NCBI GenBank assembly: GCA_046349635.1
Contig: JAXMBX010000043.1
Span: forward strand, 1 to 43,578
DNA: 43,578 bases
Direction: 5' to 3'
Origin: JAXMBX01 sp046349635
Lineage (GTDB): Bacteria > Planctomycetota > Planctomycetia > Planctomycetales > Planctomycetaceae
Shown here: piece after piece, positions 7,172-17,511 of the stretch
Numbering within the stretch: the stretch's first letter is position 1
How the letters are laid out: each line of letters begins with the position of its first letter
Position numbers and translations under genes: made by a program
Notes under the pieces: model-generated
What the model saw: the letters and a program-made list of their open reading frames with translations, nothing else
What the model was told of the DNA's origin: nothing
Database searches by the model: none

Positions 7172-9544
7172 TCAGGGAGTCCCCGACGTGGCCGGTTCCC
7201 CTTCCTTTTCTTTTTCCAGGGCTTTTTTCGGGCTGTCGAAATTTCGAAGATCGACGTTCTGCAGGCGTGTGACCGGCAGCAACGAGCGAATGTAAGTGTA
7301 TTCCTGGCCGTCTGAGTCTGTCTGGGAGGCTGCGGGGTCGATCGCCAGTTTGAGGGCGGTCTTCTTGATCCGGCCGAACAGGACGCCGCGCCCCAGTCGC
7401 AGGTGCGCCGACCAGTCCATCTGTCCCAGGATGTCATTCTTGAGTCCGGTGTAGTCCGTTCCGCCGGAGTATTCGTGGAAGCTCAGCGTCGTCAGGATTT
7501 CGGAAATGTTGCGGGAATTGACGTCATACAGGCCGGTCACAGTCTGAATTTCCTCGACCGGCTTGGAATTGGTGGAGGCCCCCGTCGCGACGCTCCGGAT
7601 CTGGATCTTGGTCAGGAATCCTCGCAGGTCGCGCTGCGTCGACTGTGAGGACAGGACCGGAGTCCATTCGATGCCGGTGGGCAGGTTGCGGCTCTTGGAA
7701 CCACGACCTCCGATCGCCGGAAAGAAGATTCGGTTGCCGTGCACCAGCACGCAGTCTTCCAGGTCCTCGCCCAATTCCCAGGTAATCGTTCCCGACAGGA
7801 CCCCGAAGCCCGTACCCGCGCTCTGCAGCGTGCTTTTCACGAACGGCTTGGCGTTCCCCGTCCAGTCCGAGGAAAAGCCCTTGGTGGACCAGACCTGCAG
7901 GGGGACTGTTTCCAGCGTGGACTCATTCTCGGAGAGGGCATAAGTCCGTCGTCCGAATTGCAGGCCGCTTTTGCGGTACAGTCCTCCGACCATGTTTTCC
8001 GGGGGGGCCCACCACCCGTTGGCTGGCGGGGAGGCTGCGGACTCACCCCCCTTGGGGAGGATGTCTTGTGCCGTGCCCGAAATCGTATAACGCCGTGTCT
8101 CCGGGCTGTACAGCGTCCACCAACTCCGGCCATGCACCGTTCCGGTTCCCTGGTCGATGTCTACGACGGAGACTTGATTGGTCCGAACTTGTGTGCCGTT
8201 GCTGCTTCGCGCCAACGCCAGGCCGCATCCGGCTCCCACCAGAATCCAGACGGGGAGCGTGAGCCAGGTCAGTTCCGGACGTTTCAGAACCCGATGCACG
8301 ACAAAATAGTCGAGCGGGCCGACCAGGATCAGGTAACCCAGGATCAAGGCCAGATTGCCCCAGATGGAGGTCCGGCGGACCCCCTCGACGTTCGAGACCG
8401 CCTGATACCACTGGGTGGAAAGATCGCTCACGCCGGAGTGAGACAGGCGTGCCCCTGTCTTTCGGGCGGTGACGTTCTGTGAGCGATCGACCCCCCTGAT
8501 CAGGAGGAGTTCATAGAAACGTGTGACCGATTCCCACTTTTCAAATAAGGGATGGTCCAGATCGAGCGCCACGAACGTGATTCGTCCCAGACGGAATGGA
8601 TATTCCCCCGCCAGGACACCGTTCACTCCGGGGACCAGCGTCTGTCGCGCATCCAGTTGTATCTGGGCGGAAGTGGCCCCCTGATCGAACCGGACCGGTT
8701 TTCCGGCGAAGGTCTGCAACGGAGCGAAGGTCCGGAGCTGATATTCCCCCTCGATCTTTCCGGGGAACCATTTACCGACCGGCCCGCCGGCAAACTCCTT
8801 GGAGTTTTTGCCGACGCCGAGCAACAGTTGCCCCCCGCTTCCGACCCACTCTTCCAGCGCCCGATGCTGGGCCGGAGACATCGATTCGATCAGACGTTTT
8901 CCATTCTTATCCCCGGCATTGGCGACCAGTATCACGCTGTCGATCCCCTGATAGCCCAGCCAGCTTTCGGGAAGTGTGCGGGTCTCTTCCAGCGCGCGGA
9001 ACGCAAAGGGAATTTCTGTTTCCCGGTTTGCCTCTGCACCCGGCGCACCCAGTCCCGCCGGCTTTCCGATCGAAATCCAGAGCTTTTTGGCGTAGGTCAA
9101 TGCCGGTCGAACCGCACCCTCGCGAGAGGCATCCGGCTTCATGCGGCTTTCCCAGCGGGTTGCCGATTCGGATTTCACCCGGAATACCAGTTCTCCCTCG
9201 GTTCGTCCCGATTTGAACAGGCACCGCAGGATCTGCGGTTTGCGCTGGTCAGCTTTAAATTCCACGACTGGCCCGCTGTACGTGACGACATTGTCGTCCG
9301 CGTCGGGGGCATCGATCTCTAACCGGAATGCTCCCGCAGCGGGTGGGCTGAGCTCAACGAGTCCTTCGGTCCAGGCCCCGACTCGGAAAGTGCCATCAAA
9401 CCCAACACTCGCTTTTCCCACGAGGTTACTGAGATCCGCGGCGCGCAACGCTGTTCCCCACCCCAGGAACATGAGCAGGAGCAGCAGGCAGGCCGGGACA
9501 GATCGGACGAACCGGGGAGTCTGAGGCACGGTCGGAAATTTCAC
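7172..9544 (-). CDS. Large exported membrane protein, operon partner of ABC ATPase
   Basis: A 790-residue protein with an N-terminal signal peptide (hydrophobic run at about residues 17-35). A long periplasmic beta-rich region follows, then two transmembrane segments at about 396-416 and 427-447, then a second large soluble region of about 340 residues. The region around residues 190-240 (DSVILVANAGDKNG, LEEWVGSGGQLLLGVG) resembles the class-I glutamine-amidotransferase-like beta-alpha fold seen in proteins that accompany gliding-type ABC transporters, but I see no catalytic triad. I cannot name the family. Its position directly ahead of the ATPase suggests a role in an export or cell-surface machine, which is an inference. 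A consensus-like promoter sits about 130 bases upstream. Confidence 0.8.
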   Translation of the reverse strand: MKFPTVPQTPRFVRSVPACLLLLLMFLGWGTALRAADLSNLVGKASVGFDGTFRVGAWTEGLVELSPPAAGAFRLEIDAPDADDNVVTYSGPVVEFKADQRKPQILRCLFKSGRTEGELVFRVKSESATRWESRMKPDASREGAVRPALTYAKKLWISIGKPAGLGAPGAEANRETEIPFAFRALEETRTLPESWLGYQGIDSVILVANAGDKNGKRLIESMSPAQHRALEEWVGSGGQLLLGVGKNSKEFAGGPVGKWFPGKIEGEYQLRTFAPLQTFAGKPVRFDQGATSAQIQLDARQTLVPGVNGVLAGEYPFRLGRITFVALDLDHPLFEKWESVTRFYELLLIRGVDRSQNVTARKTGARLSHSGVSDLSTQWYQAVSNVEGVRRTSIWGNLALILGYLILVGPLDYFVVHRVLKRPELTWLTLPVWILVGAGCGLALARSSNGTQVRTNQVSVVDIDQGTGTVHGRSWWTLYSPETRRYTISGTAQDILPKGGESAASPPANGWWAPPENMVGGLYRKSGLQFGRRTYALSENESTLETVPLQVWSTKGFSSDWTGNAKPFVKSTLQSAGTGFGVLSGTITWELGEDLEDCVLVHGNRIFFPAIGGRGSKSRNLPTGIEWTPVLSSQSTQRDLRGFLTKIQIRSVATGASTNSKPVEEIQTVTGLYDVNSRNISEILTTLSFHEYSGGTDYTGLKNDILGQMDWSAHLRLGRGVLFGRIKKTALKLAIDPAASQTDSDGQEYTYIRSLLPVTRLQNVDLRNFDSPKKALEKEKEGEPATSGTP

Positions 9545-9673
9545 GGAAAATTCATCGCAGGGTGACGGGATCGCGAACGCTTAACGATCTCGGAAGAGAC
9601 GCACCCGCAGTACGCCCCCCGGCCGGAAATCGTCAATGAAATCAGCGAATCAGACGGAAAAATAGAGCCTTTG

Positions 9674-9702
9674 ATTATGGTCGAGCGGGCGGAGGGTGAC
9701 AA
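9674..9702 (-). promoter_or_regulatory. Putative sigma70-type promoter of the 790-residue membrane gene
   Basis: Read on the minus strand: TTGTCA (complement of 9697-9702), a 17-base spacer, and CATAAT (complement of 9674-9679). It lies about 130 bases upstream of the start at 9544 in an otherwise unassigned 290-base gap. Confidence 0.5.
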
Positions 9703-9834
9703 TCCACCGGGGTCTCGAAATGGGTAAAAGTATCGCTTCACCGCCGAATATGCCGTGTACACGGACAAATCGCGGAATTAGCCGCCCGAACCTGCGTGGA
9801 ATCCACGGTTTTTAAGGGAGCAGCCGGGGAGATT

Positions 9835-11247
9835 TCAGCCCAGCACGGGATGAATGACTTCACCCCGGCTGATCGGCAGGGGGCGCCCCAGCGTATCCTG
9901 CATTTCGGTCCGGGGATCGAGCCCCAGCGCATGGAAAACGGTCGCGGTGATGTCCTGCGGCGCGACTCGCCCCTCTTTGGGTTGCCCACCCAGATTGTCC
10001 GAGGCCCCATGCACGATCCCGCCGCGAACTCCACCCCCCGCCATCGCGACCGAATACACCGAACCCCAGTGGTCGCGGCCCCCCACCCCGTTGATGCGCG
10101 GCGAACGGCCAAATTCCGCCATCGAGACCACCAGCGTCTCCTCCAGCAATCCTCGCTGCGACAGATCTTCAATCAATGCGGAAAAGGCCTGGTCGAAGTT
10201 AGGAGCGAGGACGGTCTTCAGCCGCTTCGCCTCGCCGATATGACTGTCCCAGCAGGGAGCGTCCATCGGTTCTTCCGGGCTGCGGTACCAGTTCACCTGC
10301 ACCAGCCGGACTCCCGCCTCCACCAACCGCCGCGCCAGCAGCACACTCTGCCCGAACTGCGTGATTCCGTACCGCTCTCGCACTTCGGCACGTTCATCCT
10401 CCAGCCGAAAGGCCGTCCGCGAGGCACGGGAATAGAGCAGGTCAAATGCCTGTCGCGTCAGGCGGTCGTAGTTCCCCACCACCGCGCTGCGGGCGGTCAG
10501 GTCCAGCTTGTGATTCACCTGGTCGAGCAATGTCCGTCGTGCGCCCAGCCGCTGCTCGGTCGCATCGACGTGCAGGTTCAGATCTCCCACGCGAAAGTCC
10601 GGATCGGCGGGTTTGCAGTTGAGCAGCCACGGATCGGCGGCTCGTCCCAGAAATCCCGCATCCTGCCCCGGCCAGACCGAACCGTCGGTGTTGAAAATCC
10701 GATGCGGCAGACGAACCGACGCCGGCATGCTCCCTCTCGACGGCAGGAACTTGCGGACGATCCCCGCCATCTGCGGATGATCGTTCGGAAACCCCGGATT
10801 CGCGTTCTCGAAGTTCATCGGCGTGTGCGGATAACCGGTGAGCATGTAATACCCGCTCGACGAGTGGGCATTGTCACCGCTCGAAACGGCCCGCAGGATC
10901 GCCAGCTTATCCGTCACGAGCGACGTCCGGGGGAGCAATTCGCAGATCTGTACGCCGGCGGTCCGCGTTTCAATCGGGCCGAATTCCCCGCGCACTTCCG
11001 GAGGAGTGTGAGGCTTCGGATCCCAGGTGGAGTGCTGCGGCGGTCCCCCCATCAAAAACAGGACGATGCAGGATTTGGCTTTCGCCTTCGGTGCCGATAA
11101 GACTTCAGCTCCGGACAACTGTGAGTTCTTTTGCCCCAGAAGTTGCGGCAGGCCCAACCCCAGCGCGCTCAGTCCCCCCACGCGCAGCATCTCCCGTCGC
11201 GACAGGCCATCGCACAAACGGGTCGGCGTTCCGAGAATCCTCAACAT
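9835..11247 (-). CDS. DUF1501 domain-containing protein (intact, Tat signal)
   Basis: A 470-residue DUF1501 protein, full length for the family. The N-terminus carries a twin-arginine signal (SRREMLRVGG) followed by a hydrophobic stretch, so export in folded form is expected. The conserved core is present: CIVLFLMGGPPQHSTWD, the AHSSSGYYMLTG block, VNWYRSP, and the C-terminal EFGRSPRIN, GRDHWG and HALGLD blocks, which resemble sulfatase/alkaline phosphatase-fold metal sites. The family is abundant in planctomycetes, where it usually sits beside DUF1549/DUF1553 cytochrome proteins; its reaction is not established. I start at ATG 11247, preceded by a GGAG site, rather than the ATG 13 codons upstream. 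It is the last gene of the minus-strand block that starts with the PSD1-type gene. Confidence 0.9.
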   Translation of the reverse strand: MLRILGTPTRLCDGLSRREMLRVGGLSALGLGLPQLLGQKNSQLSGAEVLSAPKAKAKSCIVLFLMGGPPQHSTWDPKPHTPPEVRGEFGPIETRTAGVQICELLPRTSLVTDKLAILRAVSSGDNAHSSSGYYMLTGYPHTPMNFENANPGFPNDHPQMAGIVRKFLPSRGSMPASVRLPHRIFNTDGSVWPGQDAGFLGRAADPWLLNCKPADPDFRVGDLNLHVDATEQRLGARRTLLDQVNHKLDLTARSAVVGNYDRLTRQAFDLLYSRASRTAFRLEDERAEVRERYGITQFGQSVLLARRLVEAGVRLVQVNWYRSPEEPMDAPCWDSHIGEAKRLKTVLAPNFDQAFSALIEDLSQRGLLEETLVVSMAEFGRSPRINGVGGRDHWGSVYSVAMAGGGVRGGIVHGASDNLGGQPKEGRVAPQDITATVFHALGLDPRTEMQDTLGRPLPISRGEVIHPVLG

Positions 11248-11362
11248 GCCGCGCTCCGGGAGGATTGTTTCAGACGACGTAAACAATCAGGGTTGCCCGT
11301 ATCCTATCAAAGCCCCGGTGGGACTGTCGATTGCGATTCGGAGACTCACGCTATCCGGAGGC

Positions 11363-12772
11363 TTAACTCTGCAGGATTTCCTTGATGACTCGCCCGTGAA
11401 CGTCGGTCAAACGGCGATCGATTCCGTTGTGACGCACGAACAGTTTCTCGTGATCCACCCCCATCAGATGTAACAGTGTCGCGTGCATGTCGTAGCACGT
11501 CGTGACGTCTTTGGCCGCCTTGTACGAAAATTCGTCACTCTCGCCATAGGAACTTCCCCCTTTGACCCCGGCCCCTGCAAACCAGGTGACGAATGTCCCC
11601 CCGTTGTGGTCCCGGCCCGTGCTTCCCTGGGTGAAGGGCATCCGTCCGAATTCCGTCGTCCAGATGACCAGCGTGTCTTCCAGCAGTCCGCGCGATTTCA
11701 AATCCTTGAGCAGCGCCGCGGTCGGTTGATCGACTTGCTTGCACATCGGAGGTAACTGCGTCGGAATGCTCCCATGATTATCCCAGTTATTGCAGCCCCC
11801 CTGCTCCGCTCCAGACCTGCACGTAAGCGCACCCCGCTCCAGCAGCCGCCGCGCCAGCAGGCAATTCCGCCGCATAGCTCCCGTCGATTCCCGCGATATC
11901 GCTCCCATACGCCCTGTGCGTTGCCGCCGATTCATGCGTCAGGTCGAAGGCCTCCGCGCCGCCAACTGCATCTTTGCCGCCAGCTCGTACGATGAGACCC
12001 GGCCCCAGCGCGAATCTCCCGGGTGACTTTCGGCGTAACGCTGATTCATCCCTTGCAGTAACCGCAGTCCGTCCGTCGTGGCCTCAGGAGTGACATATTT
12101 GGCGTTCGCCGCGGCCTTCAGGTCGGCGATCGGCGTCGGTGCGGCGGGATTGATCACCGTCCCCTGGTGAAATGGCAGAAACCCGGCCGAAAATCTCCCA
12201 TCGCGTTGTACGGTGTTTCCGCGCGGATCGGGCAGCACCACGAACGTCGGCAGGTTGTCGGTCAGTTTTCCCAGTGCATAGCTCACCCACGCCCCGCAGC
12301 AGGGAAATCCCGGCAGGACGAATCCGGTCGTCTGCAGGTAACTGGCCGGGCCATGCACATTGGTCTTTGAGGTCATCGCCATCAGGAACGCCAGATCATC
12401 CACGCAACCCGCCATGTGTGGCAGCATGTCGCTCACCCACCGCCCGCAATTCTCATGTTGCTTCCAGGCGTAGGGGGATTTCATCAGGGGACCCGGCACG
12501 GAGGTCGCCGCCGCCTTGATCCTGAAATCCACCTTTTGGCCGTGGCGTTTTTCCAGCTCTGGTTTCCGGTCGAACAGGTCCATCTGGCCGCGCCGCCATT
12601 CATGAACAACTGCACCACCCGTTTGACCTTCGCCTTGTGATGCAACCCGCCGTTCAACTCCTGATTCTTCCCGGCCTCCTCCGCACTCAGGGAATCCTGG
12701 GAAAGGAGATGCGCCAATGCCAGTCCCGCAAATCCCCGCACCACGTGACAACAGTGCACGCCGCGAGAGCAT
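11363..12772 (-). pseudogene. Second DUF1501 protein, frameshifted
   Basis: A second DUF1501 gene readable only by changing frame at least five times. The order is a Tat-like start MLSRRALLSRGA, then GFAGLALAHLLSQ, then VVQLFMNGGA. Next is the long middle frame (MDLFDRKPELEKRHGQK to ELAAKMQLAA), then AEAFDLTHESAATHRAYG, then LLARRLLERG. The last frame runs from NNWDNHGSIP through TTEFGRMPF, GRDHNGG and the C-terminal HLMGVDHEKL, with the stop at 11363. Total length fits a full DUF1501 protein. One shift falls at a run of six G (minus strand) near 11796. It is 115 bases upstream of the intact DUF1501 start and downstream of the PSD1-type gene, the usual planctomycete arrangement. Decay and sequencing error both fit. 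Confidence 0.8.
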
Positions 12773-13259
12773 CGCCGAGAGTTCCAAGCTGTTCGCCGAG
12801 AACGATTCGTGAATTCAATGCCCATATCAGCCCCATCGATGAAAATGAATTCCTGCTGTTGGCGAACGCATAGAAACTCGCCAATCCCTTTGGCTTAGCA
12901 GCTCCACCTGACGCTCTTCTCGAGAATGCAATGGTCACCTTTTCTGCACGTTGTTTGCTGCTGTTGCGAGCTGATCTTTCCATGTCATAGTAAATGTTGA
13001 TGCCTGCACCGGTAATGTGGGACAAGGTCCACAGAGACACTGCGGGCGGGTTGACGAGTTTCTGCAGACGGGAGGACTGGTACTCGATCTGTCGGCACTC
13101 TGGCGGCCGGATCAGCGCCCGCGTCCGGAGGATGGTGGTTACGCCGCCGGCGAGATTCGGACTCGTCGATGGCAATCACGTCAGTGGTCCGAAGATAGCA
13201 ACTTCGGCTTGATCGTTGAACGGTGCACGTCGTGAGGCGAGCATTTGTTCCAGATGATC
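12773..13259. other. Gap with no recognisable gene between broken PSD1 and DUF1501 genes
   Basis: About 490 bases with no open frame I recognise on either strand. The frames present (for example one running to 13175 on the minus strand) have no familiar motifs. It may hold further decayed 3' sequence of the DUF1553 gene, or spacer plus leader of the DUF1501 gene. No repeats or RNA genes seen. Confidence 0.4.
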
Positions 13260-13583
13260 GTCACTAGAGCTGAGTCTCGAATGATTTCCGCATCCGGGTC
13301 CGGCGGCGATTCACCGGGATGTTGAGCCGGTTTGCTCCGCTTGTCGGCGGCTTGGAACGATTTCACTTCTTCTTCTGCCGATATTGCTTGATTGGTTCAG
13401 ACCGGGCGATGGGCTTTAACGAGCCGCCGTTGTCGCGCAGCTCGCAGGCCAGCCAGTCGAGCAGCTCCGGATGCGATGGAGTCCTCCCATCTTCCTGAAG
13501 TCATTGGGCGTATCGACGATCCCCTTCCGAAATGGTGATGCCAGACCCGGTTCGCCATCACGCCAAGGAGCGGGGTTCTGTCA
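13260..13583 (-). pseudogene. Out-of-frame 3' end of the DUF1553 (PSD1) gene
   Basis: Immediately past the stop of the upstream reading frame, conserved DUF1553 sequence continues in other frames. First comes VMANRVWHHHFGRG, then GIVDTPNDF, then SHPELLDWLACELRDNGG with LKPIAR. These are the standard final blocks of the domain, so at least three frame changes separate them. A further block, DAEIIRDSAL (13265-13294 region), matches the usual late motif of the family but the stretch before it is shorter and more degenerate than normal, and nothing conserved follows. The gene therefore looks truncated as well as frameshifted at its 3' end. Confidence 0.65.
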
Positions 13584-15854
13584 TCAGCGAGCCATTACGG
13601 CTGCGGCCCGTCGGACTCCTTCCTGTTGGGGATCGGAGAGCGTGAATCGAGAGGAAAGGGCCGGAACAGCCTGCAAAGCCCCCGGCATCGCCTCCGCACC
13701 TTTCTTGTGGATATCTCCCCGTGAGAGGACATGGACAGGCCGCGGAACCGTCACCGGGCGGAAACTCCCCGCGGCGGTGAATTGATTCGTCCCGCAAAAC
13801 ACTTTTGATTCCGTCGGCAGGGTTGCCAGTTCCTGCTCCAGATGTCGAGTCTCCAGCCACCGCGCGATTTGCTCGGTCTGACTGTCGTTCCGTTTCGTGC
13901 TGGGAACTGCCAGCAGATCCGCGATCTCCATCGTCAGCGGACGAACCTCGTCATGCAGCGGAAGCGGAGCCGATGTTGCGGAGAGTCGGAAGCGTCCGAT
14001 CAGATGTCCTCCACCGTGCAACTGATCCATCTCCACGACCAGGGCCGTTCCCGGGGAGAAAGCCACCGGTTTATCGAATTCGAAGACCGCAACGTGCGAA
14101 TGCCCCTCGGACGGGTGAATCCCCCACGCAGTTCCGGAATCCTTGTCGAGCGCCTTGTGGATTTCCCAACCTTCCTGGTTGAAATCAGCGGTTGCCCGGG
14201 AAAGAGCGATGTCCGTCCGCTTGTCGGTTTGTCCCTGCGGATAAGTCGAGATCCGGATCGCGGTCAGGTGAAAGTTGCCGTTGTCCATCCGACCCGGTCC
14301 CTGTTTTGGCAACGTGTCATCTGTCAGGACCTCCAGTTGCAGACCGGTAATCGTCGGAAGGTCACTTTTCAGAGTCACCGTGTATGTGTCTCGCTCGGGG
14401 CGCGGACCCATTGCCAGGATGGACCGGTCCAAGAGCGCTTTCAGGATCGAACCCTGCCCCGCTTTCCACTCGGTCGGTTCCAGAACCTGCCAGGGGGATT
14501 TGAGTGCGGCTCTCTGTTTCTCGAATTCCGCGACCTTGTGACGCCGTTCCGCCGTCAGCCAGCCGGGAGAGGGTGTTCCGCGTAATGTCTCCAGTTGGTG
14601 TTTCAAATCCTTGCGGCGTTGGGCGACTTTGGGGTCAGCGTCATAGAGGCGTTCCGCCTTGTCGATCCCGGCGAAGACTGCCTGCAGCGCGTAATAATCC
14701 TGCTGCGGAATCGGGTCGAACTTGTGGTCGTGACAGCGGGCGCAACCGACCGTCAGTCCGTTAAAGGCGGAGATCGTCGTCGTCACGATGTCGTCCCGAT
14801 CCAGGTATTGCCCGATCACCCGGTCGATGGAATCCTCCAGAATGCTCATCAGGGAGCTTTCATCAAACGGACCCGCCGCCAGAAACCCGGTCGCCTGGAT
14901 CGCCGCCGGATCCTGCGGGTAGAGGACGTCTCCCGCCACCTGCTCCGCGACGAATCGCCCATACGGAATGTCGTTGTTGAATGCCCGGATGAGATAGTCC
15001 CGGTACGGCCACGCATTTGGACGGGGGCGGTCCTGGTCGTGCCCATGCGAGTCGGCGTAATGCGCCACGTCCATCCAATGCCGTGCCCACCGCTCGCCGT
15101 ACCGTTCGCTGCTCAACAGCCGATCGACGAGTTTTTCGTAGGCGTCGCGAGAGGTATCCGTTTCGAAGGCACGCACCTCTTCGATGGTCGGCGGCAGGCC
15201 ATGTAGATCCAGTGTCAGACGTCGAATCAGCCTGCGGCGATCCACCTGCGGCGAGGGAGGCACGCCAGACTTCCGGAGCCTGGAAATAATGAACGCATCA
15301 ATGGGATTTTTGATGTTGCGACGATCTTCGGCAGTCACTTCCGGAACGCCTGGTTTCCGCAGCGGTTTAAAGGACCACCATGTCTCCGCGGGGCCGGTCG
15401 GTTCCCCGGAATATTGATCGGGCCAGGCCGCACCGTCATCAATCCAGCGTCGCAGAATCCCAATCTCATCCGCCGACAGCCGTTTTCCCTCGGGAGGCAT
15501 CACCAGCCCTTCTTCCAGACCCGCGACATACCGGATCAGCGGACTCTCCGCACTCTTGTGCGGCAGAATCCCCACCCCCATGTCTCCCCCTTTCATCGCC
15601 GCTGAACGGCGATCCAACCGGAAACTGCTCTTCTGCTTGCCGGGACCGTGGCAGGAATAGCAACTCCGTTCCAAAATCGGCCGAACATCCCGCGCGAAGT
15701 CCACTGGCTTCTCGGCAGCAGGAGGGAGATTGTCCGCGGCTGGTAGCCACGCTCCGAAAAGCAGCCTTGCAAACAACACCGTCCAAAGCATCCGCCCCGC
15801 GCAGAAATCCCCGCGCGGGAAAGAACCAGATCGTCCGGAATGGCAGGGGCGCAT
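13584..15854 (-). CDS. PSCyt1/DUF1549/DUF1553 domain protein (planctomycete cytochrome-type)
   Basis: A long exported protein with the planctomycete three-domain layout. After a hydrophobic signal (LWTVLFARLLFGAW) comes a PSCyt1 domain with the c-type haem motif SCYSCHGPG and the DG.AWPDQ block. A DUF1549 domain (NPIDAFIISRL to a DVLYPQDP region) and a second CARCHDHKFDPI motif follow, then a beta-rich insert and the start of DUF1553. Function is unknown; haem binding is expected from CxxCH. The frame stops at 13584 just before the conserved end, which continues out of frame (separate entry). I start at ATG 15854; a start at 15791 directly before the signal core is also possible. It probably heads an operon with the two DUF1501 genes. 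Confidence 0.85.
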   Translation of the reverse strand: MRPCHSGRSGSFPRGDFCAGRMLWTVLFARLLFGAWLPAADNLPPAAEKPVDFARDVRPILERSCYSCHGPGKQKSSFRLDRRSAAMKGGDMGVGILPHKSAESPLIRYVAGLEEGLVMPPEGKRLSADEIGILRRWIDDGAAWPDQYSGEPTGPAETWWSFKPLRKPGVPEVTAEDRRNIKNPIDAFIISRLRKSGVPPSPQVDRRRLIRRLTLDLHGLPPTIEEVRAFETDTSRDAYEKLVDRLLSSERYGERWARHWMDVAHYADSHGHDQDRPRPNAWPYRDYLIRAFNNDIPYGRFVAEQVAGDVLYPQDPAAIQATGFLAAGPFDESSLMSILEDSIDRVIGQYLDRDDIVTTTISAFNGLTVGCARCHDHKFDPIPQQDYYALQAVFAGIDKAERLYDADPKVAQRRKDLKHQLETLRGTPSPGWLTAERRHKVAEFEKQRAALKSPWQVLEPTEWKAGQGSILKALLDRSILAMGPRPERDTYTVTLKSDLPTITGLQLEVLTDDTLPKQGPGRMDNGNFHLTAIRISTYPQGQTDKRTDIALSRATADFNQEGWEIHKALDKDSGTAWGIHPSEGHSHVAVFEFDKPVAFSPGTALVVEMDQLHGGGHLIGRFRLSATSAPLPLHDEVRPLTMEIADLLAVPSTKRNDSQTEQIARWLETRHLEQELATLPTESKVFCGTNQFTAAGSFRPVTVPRPVHVLSRGDIHKKGAEAMPGALQAVPALSSRFTLSDPQQEGVRRAAAVMAR

Positions 15855-15990
15855 CATGGGGAGGATCGGACGAGGTTGAGGCGGACGGAAAGAGGCTGCG
15901 GAAGAGTCCACGGTTGTTCGTCGGGAAGGTCTCTCTATTATCCGACGCCTCAAAACGGCCTGTCAATCCTGCCTGCGGAATGTCCCCGGC

Positions 15991-17374
15991 TCATTTGTTG
16001 ATTCGCAGACCGCGCACCAGTTCCATCGCCGTTTCCGTCAGCCGGCGTCCCCCGGGCACATCCAGTTGCGTGACCGACGCTTCATATCCTCCGGTCTCCA
16101 TGGCGCGGGGGGTCACGATATAACCCAGATGCCCATTCGCATACCCCACGAGACACATCGCTTTGCCTGTCTCCTGCTTGACCCGTGCCCGCATTTCCAA
16201 AGCGTATTCGACGAACAACTCTCCGGGAATCGCCACGAGAATGACATCCCACCCGCAGCACCTGCACTTCCGCCTTCAATTCCGGCTTGTAGAGTTTCCC
16301 GGATCGGCGGCGATCGCCTTGGCCCGTTCCACGCTCATCGCCAGGACTCTGTTCTTATCTTTCAGGCCTTCCAGCACGGTCGCGGAGGCAACCGGTTTTT
16401 TCCGCATCCGCCAGAATCGCCTGTCCTCCCTTCAATGCCTGTTCCGCATCCGACAATGAAACCAACGGACGGGCAACCAAAGTGATGGTCTGGCTCGCGG
16501 CCTGAAGCTCGATCGAATCCTGCAACGTGATCAGCCCGCTCGTCTTGATCACCTCTCCGGCAATGGTCCGCCCCAGCCGTTCGATTTCCATGAACGGATC
16601 GCCGTTCCGGTTGACGGTGATATCCCCACAGGCTCCCTGCAGATAGATGGCGACTCCCCCCAGCAGTCCTTCAATCGCCCGGCAGGCCGCGCCGGGAAAC
16701 TCTCCCGAGAGTTCCAGGTTATTCGAACCGATAATGACCGGATGCCCGGTGAAACTGCACAAGGTGGCGATGGTCTTGCGTCCTTCGAGGGCTTCGACTC
16801 TCAGAACTCCGACCTGAGGATCGATCACGTCATCATTTTTCTGTTGGCGGTTGCGGGTCGCACCCCGCAGTTCTCCCGCCTTGAATCCGACGCGGCACGG
16901 TTGCAGGTGCGCATGGGCTTCGACGGCGGCGGCGAGGAATTGCTTCGCCAGGAACTTCTTCAGTGACGGTTCCTCGTCCTGCTCCCCCGGTTTCTTCTTC
17001 TGGTAATACGAGGGGGCTGAGTGGTCGTGCGTGCAGCAGATCAGGATATTCGAGGCGGGGATCTTCGTGGCGGCCGTGATTCCTTCCCGCGCCAGAGCAA
17101 TCAGCTCCGCGTCCACCGACATCAGATCCGACCCGATGATGACGAGTTGCATGCCGTCATTATCCAGCACCAGCGCCCGTGCGAAGATTTCATCGTGAAC
17201 CCCCGTGAAGCTCTGCATCCGGTCGTGAAAGCCCCCCATGTTCGTGGGGAATGGAGGAACAATGCTCTGCCGGGCTGCCCCGGCCAGTAGTTTGGCTTCG
17301 GCCGTTGAGACCTGGAAAACGCTCAGCCAAAAGAAGGCAAAACACAAAGAGACAGCCAGGGAGGGGAGCCGCAT
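15991..17374 (-). pseudogene. Neutral/alkaline ceramidase-like secreted protein, frameshifted near 3' end
   Basis: The first about 330 residues read cleanly: a signal peptide (start at ATG 17374, hydrophobic LAVSLCFAFFWLSVFQ), GAARQSIVPPFPTNMGGF, GSDLMSVDAEL, THDHSAPSYY, FTGHPVIIGSNN, FPGAACRAIE and LQGACGDITVNR. These are the blocks of the neutral ceramidase N-terminal domain found widely in planctomycetes as secreted hydrolases; the histidines in THDH and GHP are likely zinc ligands. After about 16400 the protein continues in other frames (LEGLKDKNRVLAMSVERAKA, then LYKPELKAEVQVLRVG, then IPGELFVEYALEMRARV to the stop at 15991). The first shift falls in a T6 run at 16396-16401, which suggests a homopolymer error. 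Real substrate is unknown. Confidence 0.78.
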
Positions 17375-17511
17375 GGAGGGTTCCTGTCTAACAAGGGAGG
17401 CATTTCGTCGATTCGTCACAACCAACAGGAAAATTGTGACAATGCAGAGGTGGATTTGCCATCAGAAAATGGAGCGGAATGGTTGCGCGTTCCCCCGACA
17501 AGGCTGACCGA

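Noticed and set aside
9795..9813. Hairpin CGTGGAATCCACG followed by a T run
   Set aside because: The T run is on the plus-strand side, but both flanking genes are on the minus strand, so it cannot terminate either of them.
9796..11100. 434-codon plus-strand frame across the DUF1501 gene
   Set aside because: The minus strand encodes a full DUF1501 protein with a Tat signal; the plus frame is rich in His, Arg and Pro without motifs.
17415..17440. Inverted repeat GTCACAA-N12-TTGTGAC upstream of the ceramidase-like gene
   Set aside because: Orientation and spacing differ from CRP/FNR sites and it occurs once; could be chance.
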